Below are positions 25,311 through 37,670 of a stretch of 64,000 nucleotides of DNA, one piece after another. This stretch comes from Dryomyza anilis (lineage: Eukaryota > Arthropoda > Insecta > Diptera > Dryomyzidae), in the NCBI GenBank assembly GCA_951804985.1, contig OX638133.1:3616501-3680500 (forward strand). The letters run 5' to 3'. The translations under genes were made by a program, and so were the position numbers. The notes under the pieces are model-generated. The model was not told where the DNA came from. It saw only the letters and a list, made by a program, of their open reading frames with translations, and did no database searches. Positions within the stretch are counted from its first letter, which is position 1. Each line of letters begins with the position of its first letter.

Positions 25311-26260
25311 TAGAAGCAGGGATCACAAAGAACAGAAATCGGATTTTTGGAACCAAAACCGTTGTTAAAAAAATATGTGAAACCGGAATCGGAACCCATT
25401 TAATTTGTTTGGTTGTAACCGGAACCGCTTTTTTAAAATTCTTCGAACCAGATCCGGAACAAATAATCCAAAGGGTTTTAGTCCCTGGATAGAAAAATAT
25501 GTATTTGATATAGTACCGATTTTATTTTTCTTGTATATCTAACAAATTTATGTCGAGATTTACGATTTTATATTATATTCCTAAAATATAAATTAAAAAA
25601 AATATAGGGGCTGTCAGAGCACCTATAACCTTCCTTCCTGGCTATGGGCCTGGTTCAAAGTCCAAAATATGTAGAAAACACGAAAATGTTCATACATATG
25701 TATTAAGTAATAATTCAGAAACTTGAGGCAATCTGAAAAAACTGAGTATGCGGTCGTGATTAGAATCTTGGAGTCCATCGGAAAATCGTGGATAATTAAA
25801 AAAGGCCTCCATTATTTGTCTAGTGAAATTACAAATTGGCTCATACAAATCTAATTTTATCGAGAAAAATGTTTATATATTTTAACTTGTTAATATTTAT
25901 TATATTTGTATTACATATTGTTAAATTAATTAACATACTTTAAAGAATATATATTGGCATTTTTAGCATTTCGTTGGGGGAAGGTGTCAGAACTCTTAAA
26001 AAAAATCGTTTTTTGTTTTACTTTATAAAAACCGATTTATAATCGATTTAAAATCGAGATCGTTACAATCGGTTTTGGATATTGGTTTATTTTTGATTTT
26101 ATTTTATTTATTTTAGTTTAAATCGTTTTTAGTTCCTGATTTTAAGAAAATTTTAATTTTTTTTCGAGTTTTTAACTTATTGCATGAAAAACTTCTTGGA
26201 AATTCTATCAATTTAGTTCAAAAACTTAAAGCATAGTATTTTCATCGGGTTGATCATTCA
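25311..26260. other. Intergenic AT-rich sequence
   Basis: Low-complexity AT-rich DNA with imperfect runs around AACCGGAACC (25330-25460) and AAAACCGATTTATAATCG (26025-26070). No gene, RNA or intact mobile element could be recognised. Confidence 0.4.
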
Positions 26261-26269
26261 AATTATCTG

Positions 26270-27232
26270 ATCGCACAGCCAGCCGAGTAGAGCTGATAGC
26301 AAGCAGTTCACATCAGTCGGTTAGATGCGACTGTAGACATCGGTGCGCAATTAAATGCTCAGCGCGAGTCGCCATTTTTTAATTCCACTTAATCGTATCT
26401 TAATCACACCAATCATATTGAGAACCTGCGCGTGGAAACATTTCAAAATGACTCCGAACCAATCGCTGGCACTGGCGAAGGAATGTGAATTGGTGGTTGG
26501 CGTTGGCACGCGTTGGAGCGAATGCATGGCCTACCGTTGTCCTTGTCGCGCCGCCAGCCACATCGCTCTCTGCGGTCACAGCTGCCTCTCAGCAACAGCA
26601 AGACATTTTGCTGATCTGGTCTGTTGAGATGGTGGTAGTGGTGGTGGTTTTGATGGTGATGGCTCCGCCCACGGTTAATTGCAGTTGCAGATGCTTTTTC
26701 CATTCGGAGAGGCAGGCAGTTCGTTCTGTTAGCATGGCTGATGCGCACGTCTTTCGCTAGAACGGTATCGGTTCGCGCTCGTGTCTTCTTCCTCCGTGCC
26801 CGCACTCGGATTCTCGGTGAACATCGTCGCATAACTTAAAACTGTCCTCTGGCGGTCGCTCGCATATGGTTCGTGCGCGCTTCTATCACCAACTATACAA
26901 CCTTAATTGGAATTTAAAAACAAAAGTGTTAAATATTAAAAAAAATGTGGATAATGTACTCGTACTGAAATTCTTAGTGATTATATGTATATTGTCCACG
27001 CGCTAAAGTGAACCGTTTTGTGCACAACTGAAATAGCATTCAGAATTCCGAATTTATTTACGAGGTGTACTGGCCAATTTTTAATATGCCATGGAATAAT
27101 TATTAAAAAAAATATATTTATCATAAATTTATGGCCAAACACAATATTGTGATAACGTAATAAGAGTCAGCTCATATTCTAATAAGCATCATATATGGCG
27201 TTGAGTGGATTACATTAAAAAAACACGCTTTG
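26270..27232 (+). promoter_or_regulatory. vg: Candidate vg promoter and non-coding first exon
   Basis: From 26270 to about 26890 the sequence abruptly becomes GC-richer and non-repetitive, unlike its surroundings. ATCAGTCGG at 26312-26320 fits an arthropod initiator. A good donor, TTTG|GTAAGC, is at about 27233, and the coding exon that starts vg has a strong acceptor at 31754-31755, so a non-coding exon here would splice cleanly. Drosophila vg is described with eight exons; I find seven coding ones, which fits one non-coding exon. Exact TSS and donor are unproven. Confidence 0.4.
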
Positions 27233-27584
27233 GTAAGCACCGAACTCTGGAGACCAACTTTCATTATTTCAAAATTTTATGGTTTTTTGTACACCGTGAA
27301 TTTTAAACTAATGTTTTCAATATTACTTATACTGAGCAGTGAAATCAGTTTTAATTGGATTTCTATTATGGATTAGTATAGCAAAAATCAAAAGTTGGAC
27401 AATGTTTCAGATTTGTTTCCATTTTTACAACAAATCCTGTTAAAATGTTTTATCCAATTAGATTTTTAAAGGTATTCAATATATTTCTAATTGAAAATTT
27501 ACCGACAACCTTGATAATCACAAAAACTGTTTAGATTACAAAAATATTTATAAACACTCAAAATAATCAACACTTAAAATAAAA

Positions 27585-28760
27585 TATGCATAAAATACAC
27601 GAAGAAGTTAATGTATTTGACGAAAATATTAGTAAAAATGATCCATGAAAAAATGCTTAAATATAGTACGAATGAACTGTCGTAAAGTTACGAAATATAT
27701 TTATGTTTAAATTCGTATATTTTACGAAAATCATTTGTGAAAATAATCCACGAATTAATTCGTACATTTGACGAATAATGAACTCACATACTCCGTATCA
27801 CTCTCACATATTCTCAAATATAATTGTTCTCTTGTAATAAATGTTGCGACATCGTGATCGATACCGTGGTCGATTCACACAAAATAGCAATTTTTTTTTA
27901 TTTAATGACAATTTTAATAATTTCACTGACTTTTATTACACACGCGATTGATTTGCGAATTAAATTCAATATATTTACGAAAATGCAGACGCGTCGCGAC
28001 GATGTAAAGAAAATTTGATATGTTTTGTCTTGTTTTCTGCTTGTTTACTCCTTGTGTTCTTCATGTGTTTGCTTCTTTTTGTTTTACGAATATCAAATTG
28101 TAAAATATACGAATATATCGTAAAATATAAAATAGGAACGTAGTTAAAAATGACGAATGCTGAATTGTATTTACAATAAATCGTATATTTTACGTAATTT
28201 ATATTTACGAAAAAGTGTTTCGTTAATTGGCGCATTGATTATTTTGAGTGAATGTGACAAACTTTACGATGTCAAACTTAACGATTAGTATACCATATAT
28301 TACAAAAGAGTATTCTTCAGTACGAAGTATTTTGTGTATCATTTTCAAAAATGATTTTCGTAAATTATACAAATAATAAAAATAAATATATATCGTAACA
28401 TTACGAAACTTCATTCGTACAATGTACGAATGTTTTCGTTGATAATTCATCATTACGAAGTATTTTGTGTATCATTTTCAAAAATGATTTTCGTAAATTG
28501 TACGCGTAATAAAAATAAATATATTTCGTAACATTACGAAACTTCATTCGTAACATTACGAAACTTCGTACAATGTACGAATGTTTTTGTGGATCATTTT
28601 CTAAATTGTACGAGTAATAAAAATAAATATATTTCGTAACATTACGAAACTTCATTCGTAACATTACGAAACTTCGTACAATGTACGAATATTTTTGTGG
28701 ATCATTTTCATGAATATTTTCCTCAAATACACTAACTTTTTCATGTATTTTTACCATTTA
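27585..28760. mobile_element. About 1.2-kb foldback element with internal tandem repeats
   Basis: The left arm (27585-27655, containing GTATTTGACGAAAATATTAG and AATGATCCATGAAAAAAT) is the imperfect reverse complement of the right arm (28690-28758). Internal units rich in TACGAA fill it. No transposase is visible; the open frames here are repeat artefacts. It lies in the presumed first intron of vg. Confidence 0.75.
28325..28710. repeat. Tandem repeat of about 110-145 bp
   Basis: Three successive units at about 28325-28455, 28456-28600 and 28601-28710 share AATAAAAATAAATATAT and CGTAACATTACGAAACTTCA. Units two and three carry an extra short duplication of CATTCGTAACATTACGAAAC. The array is inside the foldback element described above. 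Confidence 0.85.
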
Positions 28761-29445
28761 TCGGTTACGACACTGCAAGTTGTATTCTTTGAATTTGGCG
28801 ATAACGTATTATTCTTTCAGTGTATTTACAGTAGGTTAGAATTTAATAAGCGGTCAAAAAAACATATAATTCAAAATATTATTGTCAGAGCCGTCGGTAA
28901 ATTTGAAATTACTGCAAAAATGATTACAGACCAAAATGTTGGTTTGTTTTTGTTCACTGTTGATCAAGAATTGCTATCGTAACGAAAATCGTTTTAAAAT
29001 TGTTTCATTCGTAATACCGATATAGACGGTTTTAGTTTTATAAAGATTTTAAAATTATTTTTCTCTCAGAAAACATTTTCCTAATATTAAGAATTTGTTT
29101 CATATGGAAAAGGATTTTTTTAATACTTTAAGTACAATTTAACTGGACTTTATTTCATGTCAATTTTCATTTGTACTATGAAATTGTGTATTTAATTTAG
29201 GTATTAAATATTTCAATTCTCTGTTGAAACTTTTAGTAATTCAATGTAGATATTGATTTGTAGTGCTTTGTGTTAAAAATGGTGCAGAAATCGTAACTTC
29301 AAATGTTTAAAAGAAATCGAACCCTGAACCTTTATTTGTGTAACGTATATTTTGAATAATTGTTTAATCTCAAAATATGGAATAGAGCACTGTAGTTTTG
29401 TAAATCAAGACACATAATTTTAAAATTTATTTTTTGTATTTATAC

Positions 29446-29783
29446 TAAGTGGATTTATATCAACAGCGTTAAACTCGTAAATAGTGGACATTTCGTAATA
29501 AGTAGAAATTTACGCCAAATTTGTATGAGCACATTTTACGAAAGTCTTATAAATGTATGTGGAAAACAAGTGATAATAATTTTACAAACATTTTGTTCTA
29601 TCTTTTCTTTAGTTGTCAATAAAACTATTTTTTTATATAAAATTGGTTGTTAATCAAATTTTGTTGTGTACCGATTTTATTTGATTTAACTAAAAATTAA
29701 AGTGCACCAAGGTTTTGAAAAAAATCACACGAAAATTTATTATTACGAGATAAGTAACTTACGCTGTTTATATGAATCCCCTT
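29446..29783. mobile_element. MITE with AAGGGGATTCATATCA ends, copy 1
   Basis: Left end AAGTGGATTTATATCAACAG and right end GTTTATATGAATCCCCTT are inverted. About 340 bp, non-coding. The better-conserved second copy is at 49706-50099. Confidence 0.8.
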
Positions 29784-30627
29784 AATAATAATACACACAA
29801 AAAAATATTCTCAACATTTATGTATATGTACATTTATTTTATGTTTTTTGTCGAGTACCTCTTCTCAACCAAGGCCAATTTCATCGTATTAATGTATTTC
29901 CATGTAGTTCCAAATATTTTTTGAACATATTTTCATATATTTTATGCACACAATATCAACATTTATGTAATTTTACATTATTTAATTTTATTTAAAAAAA
30001 ACGTAATTTTATTGTTTCGCATTGCGCAGTGGTGGTTCTGTATAGGAGCTGTTATTTATTTATTCATTTCATTTATTTTGTATTACTTATTATTATACTT
30101 ACACTAATACCCTTTACACTAACATTTATTTTACCTATACACACCAGTTCTCCTCCAACAACATCGATTTCGTCTCCGTTAAATGCAGTTGTTACGCATT
30201 CGTTTTCTTAACATATTTTCAATATAATGTCTTATTTGAATCAAAATGCTTACGAAAAAAAAAACAACGAATTGTATACACTTGTATATTCGACTGAAAA
30301 TATTCTATTTCAAATATTTTCGATTATATTTCGAATATCGATATTTGAATATTCGATTATATAGTTTGTTCCCAAACCAAACTGTTTTATACGCAAACCA
30401 ACTCCAAAGCCCGTCACAAACCCCAAATCAGAAAGTTTGTATGTATATAATACATAAAATATATGTATCTGGTTGTTAAATCAATGTCCTTAATATATTT
30501 CGATTCACCATTACTATGTACAATTCATAAATATTAGAATTTATACATAAATATTATGAACAATACTTTCATAATATTTATGCAACATTTTTTTTTCTGT
30601 GTATTATTACACATTAGCTCTGAAAAA

Positions 30628-30762
30628 TTTTGGCCGAGCTGTCTCTCGCCTTTTGAGTTTTGCGTTTTATATTTGTACTCAAATAGTGGGACCAACTGTT
30701 TAATTCCGACTCCGAACGGCAATGTTTATTCTCAGAGGTTTGTCATTGTCGAGTGCGGTATA
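30628..30762 (-). mobile_element. tRNA-derived SINE, 5'-truncated copy
   Basis: Matches the body of the full-length copies at 45662 and 48963 (CTCAAATAGTGGGACCAACT, then CGAACGGCAATG) but lacks the tRNA-like head. Same orientation as the 45.7-kb copy. The most diverged of the four copies in the window. Confidence 0.75.
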
Positions 30763-31059
30763 AAATAATCTTTTATTAGTTTTAGGATTGGACAGTGCGT
30801 TTGATTTGAGCCTTTCGTCTCGTAATAGGTCGTACTAACCAATTAATCATACACCAATATTATTTTCTTTTAGTTTGTGTAAATATTAATTTATGTGATG
30901 ATTATCTATAATTAATATAAATTCTTAAAATTGATTTACAAACAGTGTTGAATATTTTTGATACAGCTATTTCTTTGACAATGAAGTGGGTTTCGTTGAA
31001 AATGAAGTGAACGTGCGAGATGTAAAGAACTGGTTGAATTCTTATTTGCGAAATTTCGC

Positions 31060-31408
31060 GTACTCAAACTCGATTACTTTTTTTGATTATTGGAAATGTT
31101 CAAATAATCAAAAAATTATCCAAAAATGGAAATAATCATAAAAATGTAGTCGGATTACTTTTTTTTTGATTATTTTCAATGAAAATAATCAAATAAAAGT
31201 AGCCCGATTACTAGTTTTTGATTCTTTTAAAGTAGTCGTGAAAATAATCAAAATGCGTGCAAATTATTTTTGATTATTTCTAATCGTAATTCAAATTTTT
31301 GATTACAACTAATAAATAATCGTAATCAAAATTTCTGATTACGAATACTAAAGAATCGTAATCGTTTAGTAGTTATAACAAAAGTAGTCATTATTTTTGC
31401 AGCTCTGG
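31060..31408. mobile_element. Foldback MITE (AATCAAAAAGTAATC family), copy 2
   Basis: Palindromic TTTTTGATTATT interior and right end TTTTTGCAGCTCTGG match the copy at 18868-19368. The left end is truncated or diverged. Confidence 0.75.
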
Positions 31409-31755
31409 TTTATTGAAATACTATTTTATTCTTTTTTGTTTTTGTTAATCAAATAAAAATTAATAATTTTTTCAGTGTTTTAACAGACTTAAAACATTTG
31501 TTGGATATACTATTCAAAGTATCGTTTCTTTTTGACAGCTTGTAAAACATTAAAAAAAATTCAGTGTGCAAAATGATGACATTGATTTTCTTAAATTATT
31601 CCACTAAGTTAGATTTAACAGAAAAGCATTTAATTTAATCAAAACTTTTATTAAGAAAAACATATATTATACTGGAATTTTTATACCCTAAATTTCTCCA
31701 ATAAACATTTTTAAATATTTTTGTCTAATAATCATTTTACACTATTTTTTTGCAG

Positions 31756-32015
31756 AACTTTATGGAATCTTAATAAAACAATCAAACCAAAATTCTAAGA
31801 AATTGTTTTGTGAAAGTGATTTTTGACTTGAAACAGTGAATCAAAGATAAGCATTAATCGTGATCTGTTTGAGAATATTCGGTTCGGATATTCGCAGCGA
31901 ATTGACACAATAATCGACGATGGCAGTGTCCTGCCCTGAAGTAATGTACGGTGCTTATTATCCATATTTGTATGGCCGCGCTGGACCAAGTCGTTCTTTT
32001 TATCAATATGAAAGG
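31756..32015 (+). CDS. vg: vestigial, first coding exon (with 5' UTR)
   Basis: First coding exon of vestigial, the transcriptional co-factor that pairs with the TEAD protein Scalloped to specify wing fate. The whole gene has coding segments 31920-32015, 41080-41419, 44079-44324, 52871-52962, 53028-53212, 53344-53417 and 55703-55752, all in phase: 360 aa against 453 in D. melanogaster. Coding here is 31920-32015 (32 codons), starting MAVSCPEVMYGAYYPYLYGR, as in other flies. The acceptor CTATTTTTTTTGCAG at 31741-31755 gives a 164-nt 5' leader, which holds a three-codon upstream ORF starting at about 31762. The donor is AAAGG|GTGAGT. No broken codons were seen. Confidence 0.93.
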
Positions 32016-32547
32016 GTGAGTTTATTTCTTTTTTTTTTACAAATTAACCAACGCTTAGCCCCTATTCAAGTAAAGCACAGTTTTGATCGTAGAAAAGTAT
32101 TATAGGTTCAACGGTGAGGGAAAAGATGGAGTAGTATTTAGAATGTTGGCAAAAACAGACGCAGGGATATTTTTCCACAAACGTATCGTGCAAGAACGAA
32201 TATTCTGTGTAATGTGTGGTTCTATTGAGAACGAAGTGGTCTACGAAGTGGTGGGTTTCGTTCGAATCCCGGGTAGAACGGGGAAACACAAGACCTGGTG
32301 GAATCAGGCCATATATTTCCCTCGAACATTGTAATATCTATAAAACTGGCTTACACGGTTCTCGGCGATTTTTCGTTACTCAAGAGAATCAATAGATGAT
32401 GGAATATTTTTCACCTTATTATATATATATATCTCATGTTGTTGTAGTCGATCGAGAAAGAAACATCAAAGACGATTTTTAAGCCCCTGCCCAAATGTAT
32501 TCCATCTTAGGTCGAATATTGGTGGTGAAGACAATGCGTAAGTCAGC

Positions 32548-33216
32548 ACACGCAGAGAAAAAACATAGTTGTGGTGATCATATTTGAAGGGCATCATACT
32601 ATGATTGGGGGTGGGGGGTTATGGTTATAGGAAATCATATAATTTGTCTAATATAATCCTCAGTGACAATATTGCGTACCATAATACGAATGAACCTCAG
32701 TGACAATAGTACGATTTTCTACAACCATACCATGGTCATTGAGGCCATACGCCGATTTCACACAACCATACTGTGGTTGTCAGTGACCATACTATAGTTG
32801 TCAGTGACTATAATATGTTTGTCAGTGACCAGTGACCATACTATGGTTGGCAGTAACCATTGTATGGTTGTGAGTGACCATAGTATGGTTGGCAGTGACC
32901 ATACTATGGTTGTCAGTAAATAATAAATTACTATATTATGATCAGCCTATATTGCGGGTGTGATTGGAATCGACCATATTTGTTCGTGGCAGTCTTTATC
33001 GAAATCATGACATGGTTCTTATCAACCATATTTTGGTTTTTCAGAAATACAATCATATTATAATAAATTCTCTACTATAATATGATTTTAGCGACCATAT
33101 TATTGTTGACATAAAATTGAAAATACTATACTTTGATTGTGACAACCATGTAGATTTGTAAAGACCATAGCATGGTTGTCGCGATCTTGTCGCAACCATA
33201 TTATTTCTCTGCGTGC
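32548..33216. mobile_element. TIR element with palindromic CCATACTATGG array
   Basis: Left end CACGCAGAGAAAAAACATAG and right end ATTATTTCTCTGCGTG are inverted. Between 32690 and 32940 lies an array of about 20-35 bp units of the form CCATACTATGGTTGTCAGTGA, and the same palindrome recurs sparsely to the right end. No ORF. It is in the first 1.2 kb of the large vg intron. Confidence 0.88.
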
Positions 33217-35230
33217 ACGAGCGAAGTAACTACACCGTTTTAGAAAACCGCTTTGTTCGACACATCAAGGGCCAGTTTTTCAGTGCTTCATGTCATAAAC
33301 TTTGAAAGTTTAAACGTAGTTTAAATCATGAGCATCGGTTGTTTAAACTAAGTTTAAACGACGGTTGAAGTTTACTGAAAAAATCGATTTTGATTTTAAA
33401 CGCAGTTTAAACCACAAACAAAGTTCAAATATATGAACGTTCTATTGGGGTCACATTGAATTTATATGCCCAGGACGTCAATATTGAGGGAACGTTTTTA
33501 TACTAACAGACAACTTGGGTCTTCATTTGGAATAATTTTCTATACCACATTTCGGTAACACCATAATTTAATTTATATAACCAAAAATACCACAATTTAT
33601 ATAAAGTTTAACTGTAGAGAAGATTAATATTCTCTATATATGGTAACCAGTATTTTAACTTCCAATCAGTATCACACAGTTTATCGACTCATAAAGTCAC
33701 GCTTATCAAGAATGCGTTTGAAACGGAAGCCAAACACGACGACGACTTCAATATGTGTTTATGGCACAAAAAGATTCCTGGGTTGGTTTTTGGTTTCGAA
33801 ACAATTATGTCTGCTATGCTGGTATTTTCGATATCTAGCGTATCATAATATGGCATTATCATTAATGTCGCATAGTGCTATTGTTATTAAGCGATATTTA
33901 ATTAAATGGTATGCATTTCATAATTAGGATGCAGTATCGAAATAATGGTATTGTAGTGTATTTGATAAAATATATGTTATACAAAAACTTAAGTTAGATT
34001 TTGTTTCAGTTGCGATACAAATGGTTGACGTATGAGTCCCAAAACCAACAAATAAATTATTTCAGCAACGCACCACATATATATACCATATAAATACAAT
34101 ATATACAGATGTGTTTTGTCAACACGTTGATGATTTGAGCAGAAGAACTTGTTAGGTATCGACGAACGACTCCTCCTTCGAATCGAAATGTTTTAGGTTC
34201 CCACGGTTTAAAATACTCTGCGACTCAGAAATAAATGTTTGCTCTAACAATGCTCCTACAACAAAGTTTACCTACTCTAAAGCATAATCAGAAACTCAGA
34301 ACCTCAGAACCTTATAAAAATGTTGAAGAAAACTAAAAACGAAAATAAAAAAAAAAATGTGAAATAACCTAAACGGCTACTTGGACGACGTTCTTTTTCA
34401 CGAAGTAGGCATGAAGTTGGGACACGCAGAAAAACTGATTGTCGGTCGTGCTCAAAGGAATTCCGACTGTCTTCAAGCCCAATTATACAAGGCCGCGGCT
34501 TAAAGCAACAGTCGCCTTTTATGTATATATCGTAGTGAACAGATACAACATGAGGCTGTTAATTCGATACCGAAGTCATTCAGATACAGATTCTCAAAAC
34601 TGTCCATGCCCATAAAGAGACCAAGTGCGAATCTGAAAATTGTGGTGGTGGATTTTTTAATGCTTCAATCTAATATGAACGGTGTGGTGCAGTACCTACC
34701 TCTGCGTTCATTTTATCCTTCATTTCTCCAGAACCAAATCGAACCGATAACATACAAAGCTAATTCTGCAAATGAACTGCGACATTTTGCCGAACATGTT
34801 AGGCTCCAATTTGAGTTGATTCGGAACTGCACAACATGCATGCATGATGACCGATAATGCATTTAAATGCGATGTTATGAAAGGCATCCCAAAAAGCATA
34901 ATATGTTTATAAAGCCTTGTCTGTCACAAGGCAAAACACGTTTTTCTTTTGTGTTTTTATTTTTATAAGATTTGGGATGTATTTAATGTATTGGCATTTG
35001 CGACAAAGTTCGACTAATTCATGTTGTGTTTATGTTAAATCATTTTATGTGATCAAACAAACAGCTTCTTAAAGTAGGCCTTATTTTGTGATTTCAATGT
35101 TGCGGAGTATCACGTATTTATTTTTAACTAATGTCGTAGAACTTAACTTTAGTTTATAAAAAAAATTAATACATATACACAGGAAAAGATCTATTTTGAT
35201 GGCAACTAAATTTTTTTTAATTTGTTGTCT
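33216..35230. other. vg intron sequence, partly non-repetitive
   Basis: 33270-33450 holds a small foldback built on TTTAAAC/GTTTAAA strings. 34370-34860 is of higher complexity and not seen elsewhere in the window; it includes an 83-codon frame (34606-34857) with no recognisable homology, which I do not call a gene. Confidence 0.35.
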
Positions 35231-35326
35231 TATATTAGCGGAGCCTGGGGTAACGTGGGAAATGGGTTAATGTGGGAAATTGCAATTTTTTTAAAAGTTA
35301 TTAAATTTTTATACAAAAAAAAAAAA

Positions 35327-35984
35327 ACGAGTAGGGAAAGTTAGGTGGGTAAGTTCGGTCACATGGGGCGGATTTGTATAGTCGGTCGGGCCCGACTATG
35401 GAATACCCTACACCTTTGGTGGGGATATTAATGTGGGATATTTAATTGCATACCTTAATTTTAAAGTTTTTAATTATGCTGAACCTCCCCACCCTCAGAA
35501 TATTATTCATAAATCAGAAATTTACGTCTTATATCCCCATAAATTAAAAAATTTATATAAAAGTATAAACAGGTAAAAAAAAAAAATGGAAAATGTAATT
35601 GGGCGGACCACGCCTATATTTAAAATTTTGAAATGCTAATATTTCATAGATTTGATTTGAATAATTTACGGATCAAATTTCCACTATGAAAACCCGTGAA
35701 ATAATGAAAAAAAAAGTGGGCGGATCACGCCCATTTTTTGACCACATATTTATAGGTGAATTCTAACAATACCTTTTAAATTTTATAACTATACCTTGAT
35801 TACTTTTCGAGTTATTAGTTCCGAAAGAGTAATATAAAATTGACTTGTATGGGAGGTGGGCGTGTCTGTTGACCGATTTGGCTCATTTTCAAACTCAGTT
35901 CCTACTTTTGGCTAAAATATATTGAGTCGAAATTTCATCGCATTCTGATCAGTATTTCTCAAGTTATTCTGTATTCGGACAGCA

Positions 35985-36060
<76 letters not shown>

Positions 36061-36207
36061 GGACAGAGGGACATGGCTAAACGGACTCGGGTAGTGATGC
36101 TGATCTAGAATATATATACTTTTCCATACCGGACACGCCTCCTAAGGGGCGTTACAATATATGCACAAAGTTAATATACCCTGTATCTCATAGGTGTAGG
36201 GTATAAA
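35327..36207. mobile_element. Repeat family with 'TATACCCTACACC' end, copy 1
   Basis: Starts AACGAGTAGGGAAAGTTAGG and ends GGTGTAGGGTATAAAAA, with GTCGGGCCCGACTATGGAAT near the start and a GGGCGTGTCTGTTGACCGAT block inside. Closely matched by 61670-62437 and, in opposite orientation and more diverged, by 62697-63293. It contains no ORF. I cannot place it confidently among MITE or Helitron-type (DINE-like) families. Confidence 0.8.
35980..36066. repeat. (GACA)n microsatellite
   Basis: About 19 tandem units of ACAG/GACA with a few substitutions, inside the repeat copy of 35327-36207. The copies at 62.27 and 62.80 kb have shorter, imperfect versions at the same internal place, so the tract belongs to the element. 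Confidence 0.95.
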
Positions 36208-36894
36208 AACTACTGACATGTGTTACTTAATATAGCGTCCATTTTTTCATTTTGGGAAAGTGCGATATGTTATTTAAGCAATTCTAATGGAAGACGAGTA
36301 ATTGTACAATTTTTTAATTTTATATATATTTTTCTGTTAGATATTTATGAATATTCACTATTTTTCCTTCATTTTGAGCATTATCTTAAATATTAATGTA
36401 ATGAATATTTTTTATATATTCTGAATGTTATTGTTATTGCTTATGTTCTAAATATCCATGAAATAATACATAAATAACAAATATGTTTGACTATTTAACA
36501 TTTCCCACTTTACCCTAGGATTTTTCAAGAGATCCGAAAATGTGCGGTTTGGAAAAAACTAACAAAAAAAAAGACATAAATTTTATTATGTTAATAACAC
36601 AGTTAATACAAAGAACCACTCTATGTAATAGACCCATCAAAAGAATTTTAAGATATATATAAAAATATTTGTTGAAGGCAGAACACAATGTTTCCCACTT
36701 TACCCTAGTCTTCCCTAATATATAACCATAAGATATGAAATGGATAACAAAATAATTTTAAAAATTTTAATACAAAAATAACAGCCTATTAAAGTTACAA
36801 AAATGGATGATTGCAAACATTAATATGTAACCTGAATGCGAATTTTTCTTACCGTGTATACATCAAAGTTATAGTGGTAAACCTCATCTACTAA

Positions 36895-37670
36895 GGGCCG
36901 GTTTTACAGTGCTAGTTTTAAAATATGTTATTCTTAGTTTAATTGAACGCCTCTTAAATTTAAACTATGTTTACATTTGAAAGCACATTTACAGTAAAAG
37001 TTAAAAATAAACTGACTTCATGACTGCTAATGTCAACGAATTATCGATTATTTCTACTGATTTGGAACAGCTGATAACAAACAGCTTAAAATTGAAAATA
37101 GATTTTATGATAATATAAAATATACAATAAGATAAATACATAAAATATCGAGCAACTCAAGTATATGTGAGAATACGACACATATTTACATATACAGTCC
37201 CGAAATATGCGGTGACGAGAAATGAAGAATGGAAGGACAGTTTATTTTTTAGGAAATTATCTGTCAAAAATATTAAGATTTTAAACCGCAGCAAGACACT
37301 TCCCAAATGCCATTTCCACGAAAAACATTTGTCCGATTGGACATTTCCCCGAACGGCGTTTTATATTGGTCGTTTAAAAGTTTTATGTACATTTCCCTGA
37401 ATAGACATTTGTCCGATTGGACATTTCCCCGAACGGCCATTTCCCCGAATAGAATGTCCATTTCGGGGAAGTGACCATTTCGGGGGAGTGTTCATTTCGG
37501 GAAAATGTTCAATTCGGGGAAATGTACATAAAACTTTTAAACGACCAACATAAAACGTCTACACTAATTTTAAACTATGACTAAATGTCAATGTAAAACT
37601 GACTTCTGAATTTAAACTGCGATTAACGCATAAATGAGTTAAACTTCGACTGTAAAAGTGGGGTTAAGTA
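36895..37670. mobile_element. Foldback repeat with CATTTCCCCGAA units
   Basis: A near-perfect inverted repeat links 37368-37398 (TGGTCGTTTAAAAGTTTTAT) and 37517-37548. Inside are about nine copies in both orientations of a CATTTCCCCGAACGG-type unit. Outer flanks GGGCCGGTTTTACAGTG (36895) and ACTGTAAAAGTGGGGTT (37657) look like the inverted ends of the whole element. Confidence 0.7.

Larger units (their letters stand above)
35235..36715. mobile_element. Repeat with GGTAAAGTGGGAAA ends, split by an insertion
   Basis: GGGGTAACGTGGGAAATGGG at 35246 is answered by inverted TTTCCCACTTTACCCTAG at about 36501 and again at about 36691. An unrelated repeat occupies 35327-36207 in between, so this looks like an older element disrupted by a newer one. 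The ends contain strings resembling Su(H) sites (GTGGGAA), which should not be mistaken for the wing enhancer. Confidence 0.55.

Noticed and set aside
26355..26832. Three overlapping frames of 90-129 codons
   Set aside because: Frames on both strands overlap in the GC-rich island and none looks like a conserved protein; better explained as 5' leader or promoter.
28401..28757. 118-codon frame with repeated peptide units
   Set aside because: The peptide repeats simply reflect the DNA tandem array inside a foldback element.
35250..35290. Su(H) site cluster in the vg intron
   Set aside because: The GTGGGAA strings are within a repeat whose ends recur inverted at 36.5 and 36.7 kb.
35980..36066. 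CRISPR-like direct repeats
   Set aside because: It is a simple (GACA)n microsatellite with no spacers, in a eukaryotic genome.
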